Of a DNA stretch of 43,698 nt, positions 32,385 to 42,300 are shown piece after piece; within the stretch, counting starts at the first letter, position 1, and each line of letters starts with the position of its first letter. Source of the stretch: Akkermansia muciniphila (lineage in GTDB: Bacteria > Verrucomicrobiota > Verrucomicrobiia > Verrucomicrobiales > DEV007); the NCBI GenBank assembly GCA_945883495.1, contig CAMCXS010000049.1, forward strand, positions 1 to 43,698. The letters run 5' to 3'. A model generated the notes under the pieces. That model was not told the DNA's origin and made no database searches. It was given only the letters and a program-made list of their open reading frames with translations. Made by a program: the position numbers and the translations under genes.

Positions 32385-35300
32385 ATGAACAGCCACACCG
32401 AAGACCACACTCCTCTTCAGCCCTGGACCGACCCAGAACTCGAAGCCCGTGTCGTCGCCCTCATTTTGGGGGAAGCGTCTGATTTTGAGCGGGAGGAGAT
32501 CAAGCGCCACTTGGCGGAGCAGCCGGAACTGCGCCTGTTTAAAGAGCGGATCGAGGAAGTGCATGGCCTGCTCGGGGGGCGGGAGGAGCAGCCGGATTGG
32601 CGGTTATCGGAAGAACGGCGCGCCAAGGTCTTGGCGGCGATTGCCGCAGAATCGAAATCGAAATCGCCTCAGTCCGTTTGGACCCATCCAGCGTTCCGGA
32701 TCGCGGCGACGTTGGTGATCTTAGGTGCAGTCGCGGCAGCCATGTTTGTGAGTTTCCCGGATTACTCCCCTTCTGCCGGAATCCGGGAATCGCGGGTTGC
32801 CATGATGGATGCCCAGTCCCCAGTTGAAAGCGATGAGATCCGTTGGACGGCTCCGGAGCCTGTCGCAGCCGGCACCCGGCTCGGGACCAATGCGTCCGAG
32901 GTGGCACCCAGCAGTGTACCATCCAGCCCCGGGAGTGGCTTTTTGACGGCGGGGGTAGAGCACCAGCAAGAACTCCCCGCCGAGTTCAGGTTCCGGCTTC
33001 GCACCGAAGTTCCCAAGCTCCCCGAGCAGCCAGCCGTGGCCGCCAAAGCAAAAGCCCCCCGCAACCTCCCCTTCCTCTCCTCAGCCTCACCGCCTCCCCC
33101 TCCTGCCAGTGGTCAAGCCGCGGAAGAGGGCGTGGAATGGCAGTCCCAGCCAGGAATGATCCGCACCGACTCCATGAATCGAGCAGGCTCAGCTGCAATC
33201 GAGCGCTCCGGAATGGCTCCCCCCGCCTCACCACCGCGCCCAACAGCAGCAGCCCCCGCCCCGGCCAAACCAGCAGCCAGGGCACGAACGCTGGCGGAAG
33301 CTGACGAGTCATCGACTCTCGCCCAGAAGAGCCTGCCCGCCTTGAGCCAAGCCGGAGGGGAAGGCTTCGGCATCGCTCCCCAGGGCCTAGTGGGAGACAA
33401 GCTGGCCATGAATGCTCCGGCGGAACCCGAACCGGTAGACAGTTTGTCCGGCGGTGGCGGCCGAAAAGCTCTCGGAGCTCTTGCCGCCAGCGGCGGATCG
33501 GCGGTGGCCGGGCAGAGCACTGGGGCCATCCGCGACACCCGCACGACGGTGGATAACGGCCGGGTTCGTCTCGCCCCGCCTCTGAAAATGCTCGACGGCC
33601 CAGACGAAGCCGCCCTCCGCGGAGAACGCCTCCTCGCCAAGAAGGACGAGGACGGCACCGCCCGGGGATTGCAGCGGTCCTCTGACATGCGTCGGGATTC
33701 CGAAGTCCAGCCCATCACCGAGAAGCTCAAGGAAACCGTCATCCCAGAGATCGATTTCCAAGAAGTGCCGCTGTCCAAAGCGCTGGAAGAACTCCAAAAG
33801 AAAATCGCGGAAAATGATCCGAATACGGAGGCCTTGCAACGCGGCGTCAACGTGATCAATCGCGCCTCCTCGCAGCAGCCGCAAGGCCCAGCAGGCACCT
33901 TGGCGTTTGATGACGCGGCCGGGGAACCCAGAATCAACCTCCAGCTCAAAGACGTCCCCGCGGCTGAAGCTCTCCGCTATGTGGCGGAACTCGGCCGGAT
34001 GAAATATAAGGTCGAACCGCACGGCGTGGTCATTTTGCCAGCGACCGAAGGGAACGCCGACCTCTACACCGAAGTCATTCGCGTCCCTCCCAGCTTTCTC
34101 ACCGCCCGCTCCAATCTCGGCGCTCCTGGGGCCGCGCTTTCCGGCGATCCCTTCGCTAGCCTCGGCAACGAGCCTTCGTCAACGGCATTGCAGGCCAAGC
34201 GCACGGCCAAGGACGAGCTGCAGAACGTCGGGGTCACCTTTCCGCCGGACGCTAGCGCGATCTACGATCCGGCCACCGGCCAACTCATTGTCCGCAACAC
34301 GCAGGCGAACCTCGACCTGATCGAGGCCTACATCGATTCCCTAGAAGACGAGGGCGCCGCCGCCCCCCTGGCCGCTGTGTTGCCCAAGCGAGACCGTATT
34401 GCCACCGGACCGATCTCCACCCCAGAAGCCATCCAGACCGCCACCCAGCTTCAATCAACCATTCTCCCCAGCGTGGAGTTCAACGGCACGCCGCTGAGAG
34501 ACGCAGTCGCCGAACTGCAACGGCAATTGCCCACGGTGAAGTTCGACCTTCCGGCCGAAGCCGAAGCACGTGCGTCCCACCCTATTCACCTGAAGCTCAC
34601 GCGGATCTCAGCGCAGGAAGCACTTCGCTACGTCGCGGAGTTGGCCAGCCTCCGCTCCGTCGTGACACCCACCGGAGAAGTGCGGCTTTCGCGCGATCGG
34701 CTTCCCGACACCGCCTACGCTTACCAACTGCCCGCGGCCCTCTGGGAGTTCATCCAGAAACAACAGGATTCTCCGAAATCGATCCGCGAGATCTTCGAAT
34801 CGGCCGGCATCACCTTCCCAGCCGAAGCCGAATTGACCTACGATCCCGTCGTAGAGCGCCTCCAGGTTTACCAAACTGCGGCGAACATCGATCTGATCGA
34901 GGCGTTTCTTGATGCTCAGTTCGCCAAATGGTGGCGTTCCCAACCGCAGGCCAAGCCCGCTCCTCCGGAAACGAAGCTCGAAATCGACTCCGCTACCGAG
35001 CCCTTCTCCACCTTCTCCCTCCACGTCAGCGACGTCTCTTTCCAGCTCGCCCAAGCCGCCTTGGCCAAGAATGAGTGGCCCGAGAAGGAATCGGTCCGCA
35101 TCGAAGAGTTCGTCAACGCCTTCGATTACGGAGATCCCTCTCCGGACGAGGCCGAGCCGGTGGCTTGCCGGATCGAACAAGCTGCCCATCCCTTCCTCCA
35201 GCAGCGCAATCTCCTCCGCTTCGGCGTCCGCACCGCTTCCACCGGCCGCGGCGCCTCCTCACCGTTGCGCCTCACTTTGCTCCTGGATCGCTCCGGTTCC

Positions 35301-36305
35301 ATGGAACGGCCCGACCGCCAGGAGACGGTGCAACGCGCTTTGGAACAGCTCGCCGCGGAGATGCGCGATGGGGATGAACTCACCGTGATCGCCTTCGCCC
35401 GCCAGCCCCGGCTCGTGGTCGATCGCGCCAACCGCGAAGCCGCCGCCAAACTCCCCACCGATCTCGCCGCCATCCCCACCGAAGGCGGAACCAATCTCGA
35501 AGCCGCCCTCTCCTTGGCTGCCCAAAAAGCCCGCGCCACGAAAACGCCCGGCGCCCAAAACCGCATCGTCCTCCTCACCGACGGCGCCGCGAACCTGGGC
35601 GACGCCCATCCCGACCGACTCGCCGAACGGATCCACGCCCTGCGCCAGGAGGGAATCGCCTTCGACGCCGCGGGCATTGGCGCGGATGGATTGAACGACA
35701 CCATCCTCGAAGCCCTCACCCGCAAAGGGGATGGCCGTTACTACCTCCTCAACGGACCCGAGGACGCCGGAGAAGGCTTCGCCCGCAAACTCGCCGGTGC
35801 CTTCCGCCCGGGCGCCAAGGATGTAAAGGTCCAGATCCAGTTCAACCCGGATCGGGTCGGCCGCTACCGCCTCCTCGGCTTCGAGGAACACCGGCTCGAG
35901 AAGGAAGAATTCCGGGACGATACCGTCGATGCCGCCGAGCTCGCCTCCGAAGAAGCCGGGGTGGCCGTTTACCAAGTCGAAGTCAAACCGGACGGCAGCG
36001 GCGATGTCGGCTTCGTCTCCGTCCGCTTCCTCGACGTCGCCAGCGGAGAGCGCGTGGAACGGCGTTGGCTCATCCCGTTTGAGCCGATGACGCCGGGATT
36101 CGACCAAGCCCCGCCCTCCCTGCAACTCGCCGGCCTAGCCGCCTGGACCGCCGCCAAGTTGAAAGACGACCCCGCCGCAGCCAGCACCGATTGGCCATCG
36201 CTGAGCCGCATCCTCGCCGGCTTGCCCGAAGCCTGGAAATCAGCGCCCCGCGTTCGGGGATTGGGAGACGTGCTCAATGTAGCGCAGGCTTTAGCCCGCG
36301 AATGA
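32385..36305 (+). CDS. anti-sigma / STN-repeat / VWA fusion protein
   Basis: A 1306-residue protein. Residues 1-95 resemble a short anti-sigma domain without zinc ligands (DFEREEIKRHLAEQPELR). One membrane helix spans 104-124 (FRIAATLVILGAVAAAMFVSF). A Pro/Ala/Gly-rich linker (130-440) follows. Two STN/secretin-N-like modules come next: module one from I456 (IDFQEVPLSKALEELQ ... LKDVPAAEALRYVAEL), module two from V697 (VEFNGTPLRDAVAELQ ... LTRISAQEALRYVAEL). A VWA_N segment and the VWA domain follow with an intact MIDAS: D968-R-S-G-S972 in LLLDRSGSMERP, then GGTNL and LTDGAANLGD. The C-terminus is DUF3520-like. Topology predicts a cytoplasmic sigma-binding end and an exported sensor end. Confidence 0.85.
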   Translation: MNSHTEDHTPLQPWTDPELEARVVALILGEASDFEREEIKRHLAEQPELRLFKERIEEVHGLLGGREEQPDWRLSEERRAKVLAAIAAESKSKSPQSVWTHPAFRIAATLVILGAVAAAMFVSFPDYSPSAGIRESRVAMMDAQSPVESDEIRWTAPEPVAAGTRLGTNASEVAPSSVPSSPGSGFLTAGVEHQQELPAEFRFRLRTEVPKLPEQPAVAAKAKAPRNLPFLSSASPPPPPASGQAAEEGVEWQSQPGMIRTDSMNRAGSAAIERSGMAPPASPPRPTAAAPAPAKPAARARTLAEADESSTLAQKSLPALSQAGGEGFGIAPQGLVGDKLAMNAPAEPEPVDSLSGGGGRKALGALAASGGSAVAGQSTGAIRDTRTTVDNGRVRLAPPLKMLDGPDEAALRGERLLAKKDEDGTARGLQRSSDMRRDSEVQPITEKLKETVIPEIDFQEVPLSKALEELQKKIAENDPNTEALQRGVNVINRASSQQPQGPAGTLAFDDAAGEPRINLQLKDVPAAEALRYVAELGRMKYKVEPHGVVILPATEGNADLYTEVIRVPPSFLTARSNLGAPGAALSGDPFASLGNEPSSTALQAKRTAKDELQNVGVTFPPDASAIYDPATGQLIVRNTQANLDLIEAYIDSLEDEGAAAPLAAVLPKRDRIATGPISTPEAIQTATQLQSTILPSVEFNGTPLRDAVAELQRQLPTVKFDLPAEAEARASHPIHLKLTRISAQEALRYVAELASLRSVVTPTGEVRLSRDRLPDTAYAYQLPAALWEFIQKQQDSPKSIREIFESAGITFPAEAELTYDPVVERLQVYQTAANIDLIEAFLDAQFAKWWRSQPQAKPAPPETKLEIDSATEPFSTFSLHVSDVSFQLAQAALAKNEWPEKESVRIEEFVNAFDYGDPSPDEAEPVACRIEQAAHPFLQQRNLLRFGVRTASTGRGASSPLRLTLLLDRSGSMERPDRQETVQRALEQLAAEMRDGDELTVIAFARQPRLVVDRANREAAAKLPTDLAAIPTEGGTNLEAALSLAAQKARATKTPGAQNRIVLLTDGAANLGDAHPDRLAERIHALRQEGIAFDAAGIGADGLNDTILEALTRKGDGRYYLLNGPEDAGEGFARKLAGAFRPGAKDVKVQIQFNPDRVGRYRLLGFEEHRLEKEEFRDDTVDAAELASEEAGVAVYQVEVKPDGSGDVGFVSVRFLDVASGERVERRWLIPFEPMTPGFDQAPPSLQLAGLAAWTAAKLKDDPAAASTDWPSLSRILAGLPEAWKSAPRVRGLGDVLNVAQALARE

Positions 36306-36332
36306 TGATCCCCTCCGCAGGCTGAAGCCCGC
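36283..36332 (+). repeat. two direct copies of CGCAGGCTNNAGCCCGC around the VWA stop
   Basis: Copies at 36283-36299 and 36316-36332 match at 15 of 17 positions; only the two central bases differ. Each contains an imperfect palindrome GGCT-NN-AGCC. The first copy lies within the last codons of the VWA gene, the second in the 44-bp gap before the giant gene. Hairpin formation without T-runs suggests RNA stabilisation or processing rather than termination. Confidence 0.55.
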
Positions 36333-36349
36333 CCCACTTTCTCTGCCCC

Positions 36350-39300
36350 ATGAACCGCCTGCTCCCGCTCCTCCTCCTGGCCCCCACTCTCTGGGCTCAA
36401 AGCCCGGAAACGCACATCGTCATCGAAGCCAAGGGCCTGGCCCCGGAAATCCCGTTGGTCTTCTCCGCCGCCGCCGAAAGCACGGTGACGATCTCCCACC
36501 GCTCGGTGGAACAACGCATCCAACTCCGCACCACCCGCCTGCAAGGCAAGGGCGTCCTCTCGCTCGGATTGGCCGGGACCGATGGCGCCGTCACCGCCGT
36601 CACCGGGAACGGCCTCAAAGCTTGGGCCGTGCGCCAGGAGGGAGAAGCCCGATTCCTCGATCTCACCGTCGAAGACAACCTCACCGACGGTGCTTTTGAC
36701 CTCACGTTGGAAGCCAAGTTCCGCGGTCTCCCGCGCCCCCTCGACCTCGCTCACCTCCGCCCCGGCAAGGCCGCGTCCCTCACTTCCGTGGTCACGATCC
36801 AGTTCGATCCCCGCGTCGAAGGAACGCTGGCCGATGGCCTCACCGGCTTTGTCACCGTCGCCCCCAAGGAACCGCTCCGCCTCAACTCCACCGGCGGCGG
36901 CCGCATCCCCTTGGAACTCGCCTGGCGCGGTGCCGCTCCCCGCGAAGCCTCGCTCGAACGCGCCAGCCTCACCGGCAAACTGGCCCCGGACGGCAAGTCG
37001 ATCACCTTCTCCCTCGAAGGCCTCGCCGCCGCCTCGGAAGCCGACGTCACCCTCCCGCTCCTCTCCGGAAACGCCGCCGTCACCTCGCTTCCCACCATCG
37101 ATGGCCTCCTCTGGCGGCTCGGCGGATCCGGTCCCGAACCGGTCCATCTCCTCGAATTCGCCCGTGCCGGTCAGTTCCCCTTCACCGCCACCTTCGTCAC
37201 CCCGGTCCGCGAAGAAGGCGAATGGAGCCGCGTCGACTTTGCCCTCCCCGGCGCCGGGGCCGTCGTCCCCGTCCGCATCGAAGGCCTTCCGGCCAAGCTC
37301 GAGTTCGCCCAGAACGGCGTCATCCCGCGCATGAACGGAGCCGCCTGGGAAGGCTTCCTCCCCGCCTCCGGCCGCAGCGAGATCGCCTGGCGCTCGTCCA
37401 CGGAACAGGACGATGGCCGCCTTTTCTTCACCTCAACCTCGGTCGTCGATTGCCGCGCCGGAGCCGGCCTGCTCCGCCAAGATCACCAAATCGAGTTCAA
37501 AGTCCTTCAGGGCAAACTCGAACGCCTCGAACTCGAGATCGCCGGCCCGGGCGAGATCGTCGCCGTCGAAGGAGAAGGCGTCACCGCCTGGAGCGTGGAA
37601 CCCGCCGAAGCCACCCGCAAACTCCTCATCACCCTCGATCGCCCCGCCGAAAGCACCCGCAATCTGGTGGTCCGCACCCAAACCGCCCTCGAGTCGCTTC
37701 CCTTCACCGTCAGCGGCGTCCGTCTTTCCCCAATCGGCGCGGTGCGCCATTCTGGATTCCTCCGCCTCGCCAGTGAGGGTGCGGTCCGACTCGATCCGGT
37801 CGATCTCAACGGTTTGACGCAGCTGGCTCCCACGCAATTCCCCTTGCCTGCGGATCCCGCCTCGCGCCAAGTCTTCGCCTACCGATTCCCCTCCGGCGCC
37901 CACGCCTTCTCCCTCAAGATTGACCGCGTCCAACCCGAGATCGCCGTTTCCCAGGTCACCGTGTATCGCCTCGGTGAAACCTCCCGCGTCATTGACGCCT
38001 CCTTGGAATTCGACATCCGCGAAGCCCCGGTCCGCGAAATCGATCTTCACATCCCGGCGGAGTATTCCGTCGGCGCCGTCGAAGGCAGCCAATTAGCCGA
38101 TCACGTCCCCGGCACGGTCGTGGAAAATGGGCAACGAAGCCTTCGCCTGGTCTTTGCCCAAGGCGTCGAAGGCCGCCACCTCGTGCACCTCGATCTCGAA
38201 TGGAACGGCGCCGCCGCTCTGCCCAGTTGGGCGCTGCCCCGCCTCGAATTCCCCGGCGCCAAGACCGTCACTGGAGACCTCGCCGTGGCAGGCGATCCCG
38301 GGTTCCGCTTGACCTCCGGAGCGGTCACCGGGTTAGCGGAACGGCCGGTCGCTCAGTTCCCCAAAACCGCCAAAGACCTGCAGCAGGCCTTCCGCATCCG
38401 CGACCGCGGTTGGACCGTCTCGATGACCGTGGAACGGCTCCCTCAGAGCGTCCAGGCAGACGTCTTCCACCTCTATTCCCTCAGCGAGCGCCGCGCCCAC
38501 GCCAGCATTTTATTCAACTACCTCGTCACCGGCGCCCCCGTCGCCAATCTTGAAATCGCGATCCCGTCCTCCGCCGAGAACGTGGCCGCGGAAGGGCGGG
38601 ATGTCCGTGGCTGGCAACGCGAAGGCGATGTCCTCAAAGTCGCTCTCCAGCAACCGATCCTTGGCACCTACACGCTTCTCCTCACTTGGCAGGAAGCCCT
38701 GCCTGCGGAAAACGCCGCCATTCGCCCCGGCGCCGCCCAACCGCTTAACGCCGCCTCGGAGCGTGGTTTCCTCCAGGTCGTCAGCCCCATGCAACTCACC
38801 GTCCAAGTGGCCAAGCTGTCTCCGGGCCTCCTCTCCCTTGATCCCATGGAACTCCCGGCGGAGCTCCGCCTCCTCAATTCCGCGCCGCCCTTGGCCACCT
38901 ATCAATACACCTCCCGCCCTTGTGACCTTGACCTCCAGGTCCAATGGTTCGACCGCGCCGGCACCGCGCCGCAACTCGTCGAGTTCGCCGAAGTCGAAGA
39001 TCGCGTCTCCCCAGACGGCGATGTCGTCACCACTCTCAGCGCCTTCGTGAAATCGCGAGGTCAAAGCGGCTTTCGCTTCCAACTCCCGGGCGGGGAATCG
39101 CACCGGCTGTGGAGCGTTTTGGTGGATGGCGCAGCGGTCAACGCCCGTCGCGATGGGGATTGGATGATCGTTCCGCTTCCACCGAGTGCGAATGCCAGCG
39201 TGCCGCTTGAGGTGCAATTGAGGATAGGCCGCGAAGATCAGAAAGAGCACACCACCTTACGGCTTCCCGTCATTGATGCTCCCGTCCTGAAAACCACCTG

Positions 39301-42300
39301 GCGTATCGTGGCGGATGGCAACGGCCGGCTCCTTCCCTTGCAGTTTCCGGCGCAGCTGCCGCAACTTGCGCCCACGGGGAACGGCATCCGCTGGCTTGTG
39401 ACCGCGGGTTTCTGGCCCTTGCTCGGGCTGGCGAGTTTGGTCTGCGCGGCGTTCTTCACCCCACGATGGGCCCCGCTCTGCGCCCTGTTCGCGTTCGGAC
39501 TGGCCGCCCAGCAAACATGGCATGCCTGGCAGACTCGCCCGGAAGCTCCCGCGGCGCTCACGTTGAGCCTGCCGTCCCGCTCCCCCCAGGAATCCATATC
39601 CTTCGCCGTCCGGCATCTCGATCCGGAAGAATGGATGTTCCCCACGGCCGGCCTTTGGTGCTTCGCCGTGGCCGGGGGGCTCTTGCTGTGGCGCCTTCGG
39701 TCCCGCGACAACACCTCCGTCCTCGCCGCGTCCGCAGCCGCCGCCATCGGGGTTCTTTTGCAGCCAAACGGTGCCGTTCTTTTTCTCGGCGCCGTAACCA
39801 TTGGGTTGCTCGTGCGTTGGCTTCCGGTCTGGTGGACGGCGTTCGCGAAAGGTCTGTCTACCCGCCCCCGTCCCGCTCCGGCCGCCGTCCCGATGTCCCT
39901 CCTCGGCCTGTTGCTCTGGGCCGCCCCGGAACACGGCCGCGCCGAGGAGCCCCCGCAACCCTGGCTGACGGAAGACTGGTCCGCGCCCCAAACCATCTCT
40001 GAAACTTGGACGATCCAGGACAAAGAACTCGTCGCCACCGCAAGCCTCAGCGTCGATGGCTCGCCGGGGGACCGCTTTATCTTTCTGTCCGGCACCGCCA
40101 TCCTCACCCGCTTTGAGAGCACCTCTCTTTCCGTGGCCCGGGCTGAGATCTCCGGAACGGGCGCCGTCTACGTGGCCACCTTGAATCCAGGCGCTTCAAC
40201 CGGCCAAGCGGAATTCGCCTATCGCCTCCCCGTCCCCGATCCCTCCGCCGGTTTCCCCATCGCCTCCGGCCCAGCCGCCGTGCACGAGGTACACGCATCT
40301 TACGAGAAACCGGGCTGGATCTTTGAATCTCCCGCCCTCATGTCCGCGACGCCGGATGGCCATTTGCGCCTCGCCGCACAACCCGGCTCCCAAATGACCC
40401 TGAAGCCAAAGGGCCGCGATCCCAAGTCCGAACCCACGGTCTTTCACATCGAATCCCGCCAACTGCTCATCGCCCGCCCCGGCGTGCTCGACGGCCGCCA
40501 CGAGATCTCGGTTCGCCCGTCGCGCGGCTTGGTGAAAGAGCTCCATTTCGAGGTGCCTGAGGGCTTCACGATCAGCGAAGTAGAAGGCCCGGTCCCGAAC
40601 TGGCGTTTCGACGCCGAGGCGCACCGGCTCACCGTTGTTCTCGGGGCAGCCCGCGCTGAGAACTTCGCCCTCAACATCGTCTCTCAACGGACCCTTCCTG
40701 ATCTTCCGGCGGAGGTCACCCTCGCGCCCCTCCGTTGCCAAGACTCTGAAAGCGAAGTCGGCCTGATCGCCGTCGCCACCGGCCCTGAGATCCAGATGGA
40801 GAAAAGCTCCGCGGTCGCGTTTGTCCCCGTCAACCCAGACGATTTCCCGATTCCGGAGGGCGACGCGGTTCTGCATCGCGCTTACCGCTACAGCGCCGCC
40901 GCCGGAGAGATCGCCTTGCGCGCCGTGCCCGTCGATCCCGAAGTCCGGGTCAACAGCGAAGAAATTCTCTCTTTCGGAGAAGAGCGCATCGTCCTCAGCG
41001 CGAAGCTCGCCGTGGAGATTACCCGCGCCGGCCTTTTTCAACTCGGCTTCACCGTGCCCGAGGGATATGAAGTGGAATCCCTCTCCGGCTCCTGCGTCCG
41101 GGACTGGAGCGAGTCCGCCCGCGCCGTGCGCATCAACCTGAATGGCAAGACGACCGGTGCCTGCGAGCTTTCCCTCACCCTCTCCGCTCCCACCCCGCAA
41201 GCGATCCTCTTCCCCGTTCCTCGAATCACGCTCGACGCCGTGAATCGCCAAACCGGCCAGCTCATCGTCCGTCCCGCCGCCGGGATCCGCCTTACTGCCT
41301 CGCAGCGCCGCAATATCTCCGAGCTGGATGCCCGCGCCGCCGGAGCTCCGGGACAGGGAACCTTGGCGTTCCGCATCCTTCATCAAGATTGGTCGCTCGA
41401 TCTCAACGTCGAAAACCTCGAACCTTGGATCGCCGGCCAGGTCCTCCAAGACGTGACCCTCCGGGAAGGGCAAACTCGCACCGCGATCTACGCCAAGCTC
41501 AAGGTGGAACAAGCCTCCGTCCGCAGTCTCCGCATCGGCCTTCCGGCAGACGCCGAATCGGTCCGTGCCGTTGGCGATGCCGTCAGCGATCTGGTCAAGC
41601 TCCCCGGGGACGACGCCACGGCATGGGAACTGCGCTTCCGCCGGAGAATCTTTGGGGACACGGCAGTCCGGATCGAGTTTGATCGGCGCCGCCCCGAGAC
41701 ACAGATCAGCGAAACGGTAACGCCGGCATCCTTCCCGCACGTAAACCAGCTCACGCACCATCTGGCCTTGCGCACCAGCGGCCGGCTGGAGATGGAACCG
41801 CTCCGCCCCGGAGAAGGCTGGCAACCGGCTGACTGGACCGCCCTTGCGCCCGCGCTGCGAGATCAGGGAACCCGCGCCACACCCGCGGAATCCTTGCGCA
41901 TCCTGCCCAATGCAGCCCCCCTCACGGTTTCCGTGCGGCGCAATGAACTGGCGGATGCCCTCCGTCTCCGTGTATCGGCCGGGACCCTGCGCACCGTCCT
42001 TTCCGCCAACGGAGATCAAGTCACCGTCGTCGATATGACGGTTGCCGTCGTGCAACGCGGCAGCCTGGAAATGTCTCTCCCGGAGAACGCCGAGCTTTTT
42101 CACATCCACGTGAACGGAGAAAGCGCCAACGCGGTCCGCTCGGCCAAAGGGTTACGCTTTCATGTCCTCCCCAACGCCGGTGGTTCCACCGGTCATGTCC
42201 AAGTGGCCTATGCCGTGAAATCCCGGACCGCCCGCGCCATCGCCTTGGCGGGGCCCATCCTGGATGTGCCCATGGAGAATCTCGTTTGGCGCGTCTTCCT

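Noticed and set aside
40196-42109. 637-codon open frame on the minus strand inside the giant gene
   Set aside because: It is a mirror of the strong C/G third-position bias of the plus-strand gene; its translation is repetitive and charged with no domain, while the plus frame shows duplicated conserved motifs and a signal peptide.
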